Assembly: GCA_036498265.1 (NCBI GenBank)
Contig: DASYFT010000038.1
Coordinates: 26,443 to 90,442, forward strand
Direction of reading: 5' to 3'
DNA length: 64,000 nucleotides
Origin: Palsa-744 sp036498265
GTDB taxonomy: Bacteria; Actinomycetota; Thermoleophilia; Solirubrobacterales; Solirubrobacteraceae
The position numbers and the translations under genes are program-made. How positions within the stretch are numbered: position 1 is the first letter of the stretch; each line of letters opens with the position of its first letter. Below the pieces are notes generated by a model. The model had not been told where the DNA came from, ran no database searches, and was given only the letters and a program-made list of their open reading frames with translations. Positions 24,589 to 34,109 of the stretch are shown here, piece after piece.

Positions 24589-26124
24589 CGCGCCGGGGGA
24601 TCCGCCTGGCGAGCCCGCGGTGGTTCCCACCGATAGCCCCGAGGAGGAGCAGGGCGCCGCGGACGCGGTGCTGCTCGAGCCCAGCCTCGAGCAGGCCCGC
24701 GAGCTCGCGCGGTCCCACAACCTGATCCCGCTCCGATACAGCTTCGTCGAGGACTGCGAGACGCCGGTGTCGGCCTTCCTGAAGCTGCGTGAGCTGGCAC
24801 CCGGCGAGCCGGCCTTCCTGCTCGAGTCCGCGGACCAGGGGCAGCGAGTGGGGCGCTGGTCGTTCATCGGCTTTCGTCCGCGGGCGGTGCTTCGCTGGAA
24901 GCTCGCCGACGGCGGCGACCCCTATGCGCTGGTCGCAGAGCGGGTTGCCCGCTTCGACCAGGCTCCGATGCCGGAAGCGCCTCCCTTCACGGGTGGTGCC
25001 GTGGGCTTCTTCGGCTACGACCTCGTGCGCACGGTCGAGCCGCTCGGCGAGCCTCCACCCGACCCGCTGGGGTTGCCCGACATGGCTCTCATGCTGTCCG
25101 ACGCGCTGGTCGTCTTCGACCACCTCAAGCACACCGTCACGATCATCGCCAACGCCGACCTCGCCGAGGAGCCGGACGTGGAGCGCGCATACGAGCTGGC
25201 CGCACGCACGATCCGCGAGGTGCGATGCGTGCTGGCCGGCCCGGTGCCGCGCGGCGAGCCGGCGCTCCACCCGCCTCGGGAGCTGCCGGCGTTCGAGTCG
25301 AACATGCCCCGCGAGCAGTTCGAGGGGATGGTCAGCCGGATCGTCGAGTACATCTTCGCCGGGGATGCCTTTCAGGTGGTGCCCTCGCAACGCTGGTCGG
25401 CTCCCGTGCCGGTCGAGGCGTTCTCCATCTATCGCGGCCTGCGCGCCGTCAACCCGAGCCCGTACATGTACTTCCTGGACTTCGGCGACTTCCAGGTCGC
25501 CGGAGCGAGCCCCGAGCCGCTGCTCACGGTGACCGGGCGCCACGTCGCCACCAAGCCGATCGCCGGGACGCGACCGCGCGGCGCCAGCCCCGAGGAGGAC
25601 CGGCGCATCGCCGCGGAGCTGCTCGCCGACGAGAAGGAGCGCGCCGAGCACGTGATGCTCGTGGACCTCGGGCGCAACGACCTCGGTCGGGTGTGCGAGT
25701 ACGGGAGCGTCACGGTGGATGAGCTCATGGAGATCGAGTCCTACAGCCACGTCATGCACATCGTCTCCTCGGTCTCCGGGACCCTCCGTCCCGACGTGGG
25801 CCCCATGGACGCCCTGCGATCCGTGCTGCCCGCGGGCACGCTCTCTGGGGCACCGAAGGTCAGGGCGATGCAGATAATCGACGAGCTCGAGCCGGTCAAG
25901 CGCGGCGGCTACGGCGGGGCGATCGGCTACCTCAGCTACGCCGGCGACCTCGACACGGCGATCCACATCCGCACCGTGGTGGTCAAGGACGGCGTCGCGC
26001 ACATCCAGGCCGGCGGCGGCACCGTCGCCGACGCGAGGCCCGACTACGAGTACGAGGAGTCGGTCGCCAAGTCGAGGGCGGCGCTGCGCGCGATCGCGCT
26101 CGCCTGCGAGCACCCGGACTGGAC

Positions 26125-26128
<4 letters not shown>
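24572..26128 (+). CDS. trpE: Anthranilate synthase component I
   Basis: 518 residues; ATG 24572 lies inside the end of hisIE. The first ~35 residues are a Pro/Glu-rich lead. The chorismate-binding core is intact: FQVVPSQRWSAP, PSPYMYFLDFGDFQVAGASP, IAGTRPRGASPEED, GRNDLGRVCEYG and LSGAPKVRAMQIIDELEP. An N-terminal Trp feedback-site region (LESADQGQRVGRWSFIG) has the LLES...R element, suggesting inhibition by tryptophan. With TrpG it makes anthranilate from chorismate and glutamine. No leader peptide or attenuator was recognised. Confidence 0.94.
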
Positions 26129-26697
<569 letters not shown>

Positions 26698-26700
26698 CCG

Positions 26701-27762
26701 ATGCCCAACGCGACGCTCACAGCGGCCATCGACGCGCTCTGCTCCGGCAGGGACCTCGACGCCGAGCAGGCCGGTGACGTGCTTGCGGAGATCATGCGCG
26801 GCGAGGTGTCCGAGACCCAGATCGCGGGGTTCCTGATCGCCCTGCGGACGAAGGGGGAGACGGTTCAGGAGCTGACGGGCCTGGCGCGCACGATGCGCTC
26901 GCTCGCCGCGCACGTCCCCGTCGATCGCCGGGACCTGCTCGACACCTCCGGTACCGGCGGCGGCCGCAGCACGTTCAACGTGTCGACCACAGCCGCGCTG
27001 ATCGCCGCCGGCGCAGGCTGTGCCGTCGCCAAGCACGGCAACCGCTCCGCCACCAGCCGATCCGGGTCGGCCGACCTGCTCGAGGCCCTCGGCGCGCGTA
27101 TCGACCTGGGGCCGGAGGGCGTCGCCCAGTGCATCGACGAGGCCGGCTTCGGCTTCATGTTCGCGCCTGCACACCACCAGGCGACCCGGTACGTCGTACC
27201 GGTTCGGCGAGAGCTGGCGGTCCGCACGATCTTCAACCTGCTGGGGCCTCTGACCAACCCGGCCGGCGCCCGGCGCCAGCTGATCGGGGTCTCCGAGCCC
27301 CGCTTCCTGGAGCGGATCGCGGGCGCGCTCGCCATGCTCGGCGTCGACCGTGCGCTGGTGGTCTCGAGCGAGGATGGGCTGGATGAGATCTCCGCAGCGG
27401 CGGTCACCAGGGTGTTCGAGGTCAACGGCGAGGAGATCACGCAGTACGAGCTGCGCCCCGAGGACGTCGGCCTGGGTGGCACCGGCTCCGCCTCGCCCGA
27501 CGGGTGGGGGGGAGGATCGCCGCAGGAGAACGCGCGGGTCACCCGCGCGATCCTGAGCGCGGACGGCGAACGACCGTCAGCGGGCGAGCCGCTGGCCGTC
27601 ATCAACGCGGGCGCAGCCATCTACGCCGCCGGGCGCGCGGAATCGATCGCCGACGGCGTGCAGGCCGCTCGCGAGGCGATCTCCGACGGGAGCGCCGCCG
27701 CCGCTCTCGAGCGGTATCTGCAGGCCAGCCGCCGGCACGCGCCCGAAGGGGCTGCCAGATGA
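26701..27762 (+). CDS. trpD: Anthranilate phosphoribosyltransferase
   Basis: 353 residues from ATG 26701, three bases after trpG. The PRPP-binding loop DTSGTGGGRSTFNVST and the KHGNRSATSRSGSAD loop are present, followed by HHQATRYVVPVRRELAVRTI (substrate pocket) and LLGPLTNPA. It transfers phosphoribose to anthranilate. A Gly/Ser-rich insertion near residues 258-275 (GGTGSASPDGWGGGSP) is a little longer than usual in the known flexible region. It overlaps trpC by 4 bp, so the operon is tightly coupled. Confidence 0.94.
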   Translation: MPNATLTAAIDALCSGRDLDAEQAGDVLAEIMRGEVSETQIAGFLIALRTKGETVQELTGLARTMRSLAAHVPVDRRDLLDTSGTGGGRSTFNVSTTAALIAAGAGCAVAKHGNRSATSRSGSADLLEALGARIDLGPEGVAQCIDEAGFGFMFAPAHHQATRYVVPVRRELAVRTIFNLLGPLTNPAGARRQLIGVSEPRFLERIAGALAMLGVDRALVVSSEDGLDEISAAAVTRVFEVNGEEITQYELRPEDVGLGGTGSASPDGWGGGSPQENARVTRAILSADGERPSAGEPLAVINAGAAIYAAGRAESIADGVQAAREAISDGSAAAALERYLQASRRHAPEGAAR

Positions 27763-28592
27763 GCACGCCGGGTGACACCGTCCTCGATCGCATCCTCGCC
27801 CGGACCCGCCAGGACCTCAGGCGTCGCATGCGCGAGGTGCCGCTCGAGCGCCTGCAGGACGCGCCGCGCCCGGCGCCGGCGGCGTCCCTGCGCGAGGCGC
27901 TGCTGGCACCCGGTGTCTCCGTGATCGCCGAGTTCAAGCGCCGCTCCCCGTCGGCGGGAGCGCTGCGCCCACCGTCGACGGCCGAGCCGCACGCGGATCC
28001 CGTCCTCGGGGAGATCGTCGGCGCCTACCGGGACGGCGGCGCGGCGGCCGTGTCGGTCCTGACAGAGGGCCCCAACTTCGGCGGCTCCTTGGACGACCTG
28101 CGGGCAGCGCGCTCTGCCTGCGAGCTGCCGCTCCTGCGCAAGGACTTCATAGTCGACCGCTATCAGCTGGAGGAGTCGCTCGCCGCCGGAGCCGACGCCG
28201 TGCTCCTGATCGTCGCCGCCCTGGGACCCGGCGAGCTGGGATCCCTCCACAGCGCGGCCCGAGCGATGGGGCTGGACGTGCTCGTCGAGGTTCACGACCT
28301 CGAGGAGATGGGCCGCGCGGTTGCGCTCGACGCCGAGATCATCGGGATCAACAACAGGGACCTGCGTGACTTCAGCGTCGACCTGAGCCGAACCGAGCGG
28401 CTCATGAGCCATGTGCCTCGCGAGGTCGTCGTGGTCTCGGAGTCCGGGATCGTCTCCGCCGAGCAGATCCAGCGGCTCGGCGAGCAGGGCGTGCAGGCTG
28501 TGCTCGTGGGAGAGTCCCTGATGCGCTCGACCGATCCCGGCGCCTCCCTGCGCGCGCTTCAAAGTTTTACCCCCGCCGAGGATCCCCTTTAG
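27759..28592 (+). CDS. trpC: Indole-3-glycerol phosphate synthase
   Basis: 277 residues; ATG 27759 overlaps trpD by 4 bp. Barrel landmarks: VSVIAEFKRRSPSAG (catalytic Lys), AVSVLTEGPNFGGSLDDL, LPLLRKDFIVDRYQLEE, ADAVLLIVAAL, IIGINNRDL and VVSESGIVS. It closes the indole ring from CdRP. An insert around residues 65-82 (LRPPSTAEPHADPVLG) lengthens the loop after the first strand. A short gap then leads to htrA, after which trpF resumes the pathway. Confidence 0.93.
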   Translation: MSTPGDTVLDRILARTRQDLRRRMREVPLERLQDAPRPAPAASLREALLAPGVSVIAEFKRRSPSAGALRPPSTAEPHADPVLGEIVGAYRDGGAAAVSVLTEGPNFGGSLDDLRAARSACELPLLRKDFIVDRYQLEESLAAGADAVLLIVAALGPGELGSLHSAARAMGLDVLVEVHDLEEMGRAVALDAEIIGINNRDLRDFSVDLSRTERLMSHVPREVVVVSESGIVSAEQIQRLGEQGVQAVLVGESLMRSTDPGASLRALQSFTPAEDPL

Positions 28593-28627
28593 ATGCCCTT
28601 CATGGCTTCACAGCATCCTGTCCGCAC

Positions 28628-29842
28628 ATGAGGCGCATGTTCCTTATCCCTTTCCTCGCCGCCATCCTTGGCGGCGTCGTCGTCGTGGCGATCGTCGCGG
28701 CCTTCGGCGGCCTGGACGAAGGGAACAAGACAATCACGACGATCCAGGCTGCGCCGGTCACGCCATCCAACGCGTCCCAGCGGGCGACGGGGATGACGCC
28801 GCACCAGGTCTACACGCGCGACGCCCCGGGTGTGGCCTTTGTCACCTCCACGATTGTGCAGAAATCGGAATCGCCGTTCAACCTGTTCGGTGGCGGTGAA
28901 ACCCAGCGTCAGGGACAGGCCACCGGCTCGGGCATCGTGATCGACGGCAACGGGACGATCCTGACCAATTACCACGTGGTGGAGAACGCGGTGAAGGTCA
29001 CCGTCAGCTTCGAAAAAGGCAAGTCGGTCGAAGCCCAGATCGCCGGCAAGGATCCGTCCAACGACCTCGCCGTGCTTCGCATCAGGCCCGACGGCCTCAC
29101 GCTCCACCCGCTCACGCTCGGCGACTCGAGCGGCGCGCAGGTCGGCGACCCGGTCTACGCCATCGGCAACCCGTTCGATCTGGAACGCACATTGACGACC
29201 GGCGTCATCTCCGCGCTACAGCGGCAGATCCAGGCGCCCAACGGCTTCACCATCAACAACGTGCTGCAGACCGACGCACCGATCAACCCCGGCAACTCCG
29301 GCGGCCCGCTGCTGGACGCCGCCGGCCGAGTGATCGGCATCAACTCGCAGATCGAGACCGGCTCGAGTGGCGGCGGGAGCGTCGGCATCGGCTTCGCCGT
29401 TCCGATCAACACGGCCAAGAACGAGATCGCCCAACTCGAGAAGGGCGGAACCGTGCGCGGCGCCTACCTCGGGCTGACCTCGCTGACGATCGACGGCTCG
29501 CTGTCGGCGCTCAACCTCCCGGTCAAGAGCGGCGCGCTCGTGCAGACCGTCCAGAAGGGAACCTCCGCCGCAAAGGCCGGGATCCGCGCGGGCACGATCA
29601 ACAGCACGACCGAAACTGGCCAGATAGCCGTCGGCGGCGACATCATCGTGTCGGTCGACGGCAAGACCGTGGCGAGCTCAGAAGACCTGGCCACCGTGAT
29701 CGCGGCGAAGAAAGCCGGGCAGACAGTAACCATCGGCCTGTTGCGCGCCAACGGCCATGGCGGCTATGAACACAAGACGGTCTCCGCCACGCTCGGCAGC
29801 CGTCCCAACTCGGTCCCGAACGCCAACACGCCCGAAGGCTAG
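28628..29842 (+). CDS. HtrA/DegP-type serine protease with PDZ domain
   Basis: 404 residues. One N-terminal transmembrane anchor (residues ~4-27) is followed by an exported trypsin-like domain with His116 (TNYHVV), Asp146 (SNDLAVL) and Ser224 (GNSGGPLL), then a PDZ domain from about 285 (GAYLGLTSL, AGIRAGTI, GGDIIVSVDGK). It is an envelope quality-control protease. It lies between trpC and trpF on the same strand with no functional link; 35 bp after trpC and 95 bp before trpF, it may have its own promoter. Glutamate codons favour GAA (10 to 4 by my count), unlike the trp genes. Confidence 0.9.
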   Translation: MRRMFLIPFLAAILGGVVVVAIVAAFGGLDEGNKTITTIQAAPVTPSNASQRATGMTPHQVYTRDAPGVAFVTSTIVQKSESPFNLFGGGETQRQGQATGSGIVIDGNGTILTNYHVVENAVKVTVSFEKGKSVEAQIAGKDPSNDLAVLRIRPDGLTLHPLTLGDSSGAQVGDPVYAIGNPFDLERTLTTGVISALQRQIQAPNGFTINNVLQTDAPINPGNSGGPLLDAAGRVIGINSQIETGSSGGGSVGIGFAVPINTAKNEIAQLEKGGTVRGAYLGLTSLTIDGSLSALNLPVKSGALVQTVQKGTSAAKAGIRAGTINSTTETGQIAVGGDIIVSVDGKTVASSEDLATVIAAKKAGQTVTIGLLRANGHGGYEHKTVSATLGSRPNSVPNANTPEG

Positions 29843-29925
29843 GCTCAGGCCCGAAGCCGGCGCGCAGGCTCAGAGCGGCGTGGCCGACCGCGCCATCGCT
29901 CGGGGAGGGTCGCGATCGGACTCGC

Positions 29926-29931
29926 TACGGT
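29926..29931 (+). promoter_or_regulatory. -10-like TACGGT for leaderless trpF
   Basis: TACGGT stands 6 nt before the trpF ATG, again TANNNT-N6-ATG and with no ribosome binding site. It would restart transcription of trpFBA after the htrA interruption. Confidence 0.4.
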
Positions 29932-29937
29932 TGGCAC

Positions 29938-30654
29938 ATGGAGCACGTGCCGCCAAAGGTCAAGATCTGCGGCATCACCAACCTCGAGGACGCCGAGCTC
30001 GCGGTCGAGGTCGGGGCGTGGGCGCTTGGCATGATCTTCTACGACGGCAGCCCGCGCCGCTGCTCGCTCGCGGAGGCGCAGAGGATCGTCGCTCGCCTGC
30101 GGCGCCGGACGCTGCTGTGCGGTGTCTACGTCAACGCGCCGCTCGACGAGGTCGTCGAGACGAGCGAGGCGCTCGGGCTGGGGATGCTCCAGTTCCACGG
30201 TGACGAGGGGCCCGCGTACTGCACCGAGGCCGGCAGGCGCACCGGCGCGCGGATAATCAAGGCCGCGCAGGTGGCGGGTCCCGGCGACCTCCAGGACCTC
30301 GAGCGCTTCCATGTCGATTTCCACCTGCTCGATGCTCGCTCCAGCGCACCGGGCGCCGCCGGGCTTCGCGGCGGAACCGGCGAGACGTTCGACTGGAGCC
30401 TCATCGCCGGCCGGCGCTCGAGCGTCCCCCTGATCCTCAGCGGCGGCCTCCACGCCGGCAATGTGGCCGAGGCGATCGCGCTCGCACACCCGTTCGCGGT
30501 CGACACCGCGAGCGGTACCGAGGCTGCCCCCGGGCGCAAGGATCCCGAGCGCCTGCGAGCGTTCATGGAGGCGAGCACCGCCGCCGGCGCAGGCGCGGCG
30601 CCGCAGAGCCGCGGCACCGCAGCGGGCGAGCCGAGAATCGGTCAGCCGGCGTGA
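29938..30654 (+). CDS. trpF: Phosphoribosylanthranilate isomerase
   Basis: 238 residues from ATG 29938. It has KVKICGITNLEDAELA (catalytic Cys), ALGMIFYDGSPR, LLCGVYVNAP, LQFHGDEGPAYC and a C-terminal LILSGGLHAGNVAEAI plus VDTASGTEAAPGRKDPERL (phosphate and active-site loops). It converts PRA to CdRP, the step before TrpC. The C-terminal ~20 residues are an Ala/Gly-rich extension. It overlaps trpB by 4 bp. It probably has its own leaderless promoter. Confidence 0.93.
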   Translation: MEHVPPKVKICGITNLEDAELAVEVGAWALGMIFYDGSPRRCSLAEAQRIVARLRRRTLLCGVYVNAPLDEVVETSEALGLGMLQFHGDEGPAYCTEAGRRTGARIIKAAQVAGPGDLQDLERFHVDFHLLDARSSAPGAAGLRGGTGETFDWSLIAGRRSSVPLILSGGLHAGNVAEAIALAHPFAVDTASGTEAAPGRKDPERLRAFMEASTAAGAGAAPQSRGTAAGEPRIGQPA

Positions 30655-31865
30655 GCGCCGCGGATCCGACCGGAGCGGGCCCTGAGCGCGGAGGCCCAGG
30701 CTCGCCGATCGAGCACCGCTTCGGCCCCTACGGCGGCCAGTTCGTGCCCGAGACGCTGATGCCGGCGCTCGCCGAGCTCGAGCAGGCGTGGTCGCAGGCG
30801 CGTTCTGACGAGGGCTACCGCGCCGAGCTCGAGGGGCTGCTGCGGGACTTCGCAGGGCGGCCCACCCCGCTGTACCTCGCGCGGCGGGTTTCAGAGCTGG
30901 CGGGCCGGCCCGTGTACTTCAAGCGCGAGGATCTCAACCACACCGGGTCGCACAAGCTCAACAACGCCCTCGGCCAGGTGCTCCTCGCAAGGCGTATGGG
31001 CAAGCGGCGGATCATCGCCGAGACGGGGGCCGGCCAGCACGGCGTGGCCACCGCAACCGTGTGCGCGCTGATGGGGATGGAATGCGTCGTCTACATGGGT
31101 CTCGAGGACACGCGCAGGCAGCTGCCGAACGTCCAGCGGATGCAGCTCCTCGGAGCGACCGTCCAGCCCGTGGAGGCCGGCGCCAGCACGCTCAAGGAGG
31201 CGACGTCTGCCGCGATCCGCGACTGGGTCACCAACGTCGAGAGCACCCACTACGTGATCGGGTCCGTCGTCGGCCCGGCCCCCTACCCGGCGCTCGTGCG
31301 CGACCTCCAGCGGGTCATCGGAGACGAGGCTCGCGCGCAGGTGCTCGAGCGCGAGGGGCGACTTCCGGATCGCGTGGTGGCCTGCGTCGGCGGCGGGTCG
31401 AACGCGATCGGCGCGTTCACCGCCTTCATCGACGACGCGGAGGTGCAGCTGGTGGGTGTCGAGGCCGGCGGTGAGGGGATCGACACCCCGCGCCACGGAG
31501 CACCGCTGACGGTCGGCGGTCGCGCCGGGATCCTGCACGGGTCGCGCTCGGCGGTGATGCAGGACGAGGAGGGCCAGATCCTGCAGGCGCACTCCGTCTC
31601 GGCCGGGCTCGACTACCCCGGAGCCGGTCCGCAGCACGCGCATCTGCGTGACAGCGGCCGCGCCACCTACGTCGCGGTCTCCGACGCCGACGCCGTCGAG
31701 GCGTTCCACACCGTCACGCGGCTCGAGGGCATCATCCCGGCCCTGGAGACCGCCCACGCCCTCGCCTGGGTGCTCGCGCAGGACGACGGCGAGCTCGACC
31801 TGGTGTGCCTCTCCGGGCGCGGCGACAAGGACCTGGCGGAGGTGCTCGCCCGGGAGGGGACATGA
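30651..31865 (+). CDS. trpB: Tryptophan synthase beta chain
   Basis: 404 residues; GTG 30651 overlaps trpF. The PLP lysine is Lys102 in NHTGSHKLNNALGQ. The phosphate-binding loop CVGGGSNAIG and substrate loop ETGAGQHGVATAT are intact, as are the C-terminal ALETAHALAW and LSGRGDKDL. It joins indole and serine. The first 20 residues (Gly/Pro-rich) are an extension ahead of HRFGPYGGQFVPETL, where most TrpB proteins begin. It overlaps trpA by 4 bp, as expected for subunits of one complex. Confidence 0.95.
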   Translation: MSAADPTGAGPERGGPGSPIEHRFGPYGGQFVPETLMPALAELEQAWSQARSDEGYRAELEGLLRDFAGRPTPLYLARRVSELAGRPVYFKREDLNHTGSHKLNNALGQVLLARRMGKRRIIAETGAGQHGVATATVCALMGMECVVYMGLEDTRRQLPNVQRMQLLGATVQPVEAGASTLKEATSAAIRDWVTNVESTHYVIGSVVGPAPYPALVRDLQRVIGDEARAQVLEREGRLPDRVVACVGGGSNAIGAFTAFIDDAEVQLVGVEAGGEGIDTPRHGAPLTVGGRAGILHGSRSAVMQDEEGQILQAHSVSAGLDYPGAGPQHAHLRDSGRATYVAVSDADAVEAFHTVTRLEGIIPALETAHALAWVLAQDDGELDLVCLSGRGDKDLAEVLAREGT

Positions 31866-32686
31866 GTCAGCTGCGCACGAGCGGCGTCGAGCGGATCGCG
31901 GAGAGCTTCGCCGGCGCCGGCAAGCGCGCCGCGCTGATGCCCTATCTGATGGGCGGGTTCCCCACGCTGGAGGACTCGGTGCGGATAGGCGAGGCCTGCG
32001 TCCAGGCGGGGGCCGACCTGATCGAGCTCGGGATGCCCTACTCGGACCCGCTGGCCGACGGCCCGGTAATCCACGCCGCCGGGACGCGGGCGCTCGAGGC
32101 GGGGGCGAGCGTCGCCGGCGTGCTGGAGGTCGCCCGCTCGCTGTCGGCGAGCGTCCCGGTTGTCCTGATGTGCTACGCCAACATGGTCTACGCGCCGGGG
32201 GTGGATGCCTTCGTCGAGCGCCTGGAGCAATCCGGCGCGTGCGGGCTGATCGTGCCCGACCTTCCGGAGGGAGAGGCGGCGGAGGTGCTCGCTGCCTGCG
32301 ACAGGCGGGGGTTGGCGCTCGTTCCGCTCGTGGCGCCGACCACGACGAGCGAGCGGCTCGCCGCGATCGGGGCGCGCGCACGCGGCTTCCTCTACACCGT
32401 CTCGGTGGTCGGCACCACAGGGGAGCGCAAGACGCTCGGAGAGCGCTTCGCGGACGTCGTGGCCCGCGCGAAGGCCAGCACCGAGGTGCCGGTCGCGCTC
32501 GGCTTCGGCATCGCCACGGCCGAACAGGCTGCCCGGGCGGCGGCCGCAGGCGCAGACGGCGTGATCGTGGGGACCCGCCTCGTGCGCGCCGCCGGCGAAG
32601 GTGACGATCCGGCCGCCTCGGTGGGCACGGTGGTGGAGGAGCTCGCGGCCGGCCTTGCCCCGACCGACCCGGCACGGGCCAGCTAG
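31862..32686 (+). CDS. trpA: Tryptophan synthase alpha chain
   Basis: 274 residues; ATG 31862 overlaps trpB. Catalytic Glu55 (DLIELGMPY) and Asp66 (SDPLADGP) are present, with the barrel strands VVLMCYANMVY, GLIVPDLPEGEA and FLYTVSVVGTTGER and the phosphate site ALGFGIATAEQA, ADGVIVGTRLV. It releases indole to TrpB through the shared tunnel. It ends the trp genes. A TAGGAT hexamer embedded at its stop may be the promoter of the next small gene. Confidence 0.95.
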   Translation: MSQLRTSGVERIAESFAGAGKRAALMPYLMGGFPTLEDSVRIGEACVQAGADLIELGMPYSDPLADGPVIHAAGTRALEAGASVAGVLEVARSLSASVPVVLMCYANMVYAPGVDAFVERLEQSGACGLIVPDLPEGEAAEVLAACDRRGLALVPLVAPTTTSERLAAIGARARGFLYTVSVVGTTGERKTLGERFADVVARAKASTEVPVALGFGIATAEQAARAAAAGADGVIVGTRLVRAAGEGDDPAASVGTVVEELAAGLAPTDPARAS

Positions 32687-32698
32687 GATTCCGCCGGC

Positions 32699-32860
32699 AT
32701 GGGACTGGTCCTCACAGTCATGGCCGGCCTCGTCGTCTGGATCGTCTTGTGGGCGCTGGACGGCAAAGGCTTCGACTCGTTCCTGCTCTCCGCGCTGATC
32801 ATCCTTGCGGGAGCAGCGGTGAAGATCGTCTCCGGCTACCTGCCGGGCCGTCGCGGCTAG
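32699..32860 (+). CDS. Small two-helix membrane protein
   Basis: 53 residues from ATG 32699, 12 bp after trpA. Two hydrophobic helices (GLVLTVMAGLVVWIVLWAL and LLSALIILAGAAVKIVSGYL) are separated by a short DGKGFDSF turn; the tail is LPGRRG. It resembles the small DUF-type membrane proteins often seen after trpA in Thermoleophilia, as far as I recall. A TAGGAT nine bases before the ATG suggests a near-leaderless promoter. Function unknown. Confidence 0.65.
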   Translation: MGLVLTVMAGLVVWIVLWALDGKGFDSFLLSALIILAGAAVKIVSGYLPGRRG

Positions 32861-32867
32861 GCACCGC

Positions 32868-34097
32868 GTGCGTGCGCGCTGGCTGGGCCTGGTAGCTCTC
32901 GCCGCCGTCGTCCTGGGCGCCTCAGGGTGCGGAGGGTCGGGCGTCTCAGGCGCCTCCGAAGCCGCCGGCAACCAGCTCGTGATCTACTCGAGCCTTCCCC
33001 TCCAGGGCCCCGACGGTGCCGTCTCCCAGCAGATCGTCGCGGGGGAGAAGCTCGCTCTCTCGGATGCCGGCGGCCGGGCTGGCGTGTACAAGGTCGGTTA
33101 CGTCTCGCTCGATGACTCGAACCCGAAGAGCGGGCGCTGGGACCCGGGAATAACGGCCAGCGATGCCAAGACGGCGGCTCAGGACACGAGCACGATCGCC
33201 TACATCGGCGACTACAACTCGGCGGCGACCGCCGTCTCCCTGCCGCTGATCAACGCCGCCGGGATCCTCCAGGTCAGCCCCGGCAGCCCCTACGTCGGGC
33301 TGACATCGTCGCTGGACGCCGGACAGGACGAGCCCGAACGCTTCTACCCGACCGGCAAGCGCAGCTTCGGCCGCCTGCCGCCCGGCGATCCGGTCGAGGG
33401 GGCCGCGCAGGCGCGGCTCATGAGCCTGCTCGGCGTCCGCCGTGTCTATGTGCTCGACGACCAGGACCCGTTCCAGGTGCCGCTGGGCGCGATCGTCGCG
33501 ACGGACGCCGCTCGGGCCGGCATCTCGGTGGCCGGCCACGACAGCATCGCGCTCGCGCCGGGTGCGCTCTACGCCGGTGAGGTCGAAAAGGTCGTGCACA
33601 GCGGCGCCCAGGCCGTGTTCCTCGCCGGCTCCAGTGGAGCCGCGGCCGTCGGGCTGTGGCGCCAGCTGCACGCCGCCGATCCCAGCCTGAGGCTCCTCGG
33701 GCCGAGCTCGCTGGGCGGCGAGGCGTTCACCTCGCAGATCGGCTCGGCGGCGCAGAGCACCTACCTGACGACGCCCGTGTTCCCGACCTCCCGCTATCCG
33801 CCGGCCGCGCGACGCGTGTTGAGCGACTACCGCCGCGACTTCGGCGCCGAAGGCGGACCCTACGCTCTCTACGGGTACGAGGCGATGAGCGTGGTGCTGG
33901 ACGCGATCCGGGGAGCCGGGGTCCATGGCAACGACAGGCAGGTCGTCATCAACCGCTTCTTCGCGACGCGAAACCGCAACTCCGTGATCGGGCGCTACTC
34001 GATGAGCCCTGACGGGGAAAGCTCGTTCTCGACCTACGGGGTCGAGCGCGTGAGCGGCGGTCGCCCGGTCTTCTACCGCGCGGTCAGCGTGCCGTAG
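32868..34097 (+). CDS. Periplasmic-binding lipoprotein (branched-chain amino acid type)
   Basis: 409 residues from GTG 32868. Signal peptide ends in lipobox LGASGC (Cys21), so it is a membrane-anchored lipoprotein. The rest follows the type 1 periplasmic-binding fold of Leu/Ile/Val receptors: VIYSSLPLQGPDGAVSQQIV, VAYIGDYNS-type strand, LPLINAAGILQVSPG and RVYVLDDQDPFQVP. Such proteins usually feed an ABC transporter, but no permease or ATPase gene is nearby, so it may be an orphan receptor or sensor. It converges with the DUF3352 lipoprotein gene, 12 bp between stops. Confidence 0.8.
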   Translation: MRARWLGLVALAAVVLGASGCGGSGVSGASEAAGNQLVIYSSLPLQGPDGAVSQQIVAGEKLALSDAGGRAGVYKVGYVSLDDSNPKSGRWDPGITASDAKTAAQDTSTIAYIGDYNSAATAVSLPLINAAGILQVSPGSPYVGLTSSLDAGQDEPERFYPTGKRSFGRLPPGDPVEGAAQARLMSLLGVRRVYVLDDQDPFQVPLGAIVATDAARAGISVAGHDSIALAPGALYAGEVEKVVHSGAQAVFLAGSSGAAAVGLWRQLHAADPSLRLLGPSSLGGEAFTSQIGSAAQSTYLTTPVFPTSRYPPAARRVLSDYRRDFGAEGGPYALYGYEAMSVVLDAIRGAGVHGNDRQVVINRFFATRNRNSVIGRYSMSPDGESSFSTYGVERVSGGRPVFYRAVSVP

Positions 34098-34109
34098 CGG
34101 GCGTCGGTA

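Noticed and set aside
23908..24600. Trp attenuator or T-box ahead of trpE
   Set aside because: No leader with tandem Trp codons, no T-box-like sequence; trpE begins inside hisIE.
23999..26113. 704-codon minus-strand open frame opposite hisIE/trpE
   Set aside because: Shadow frame; the plus strand has complete hisIE and trpE.
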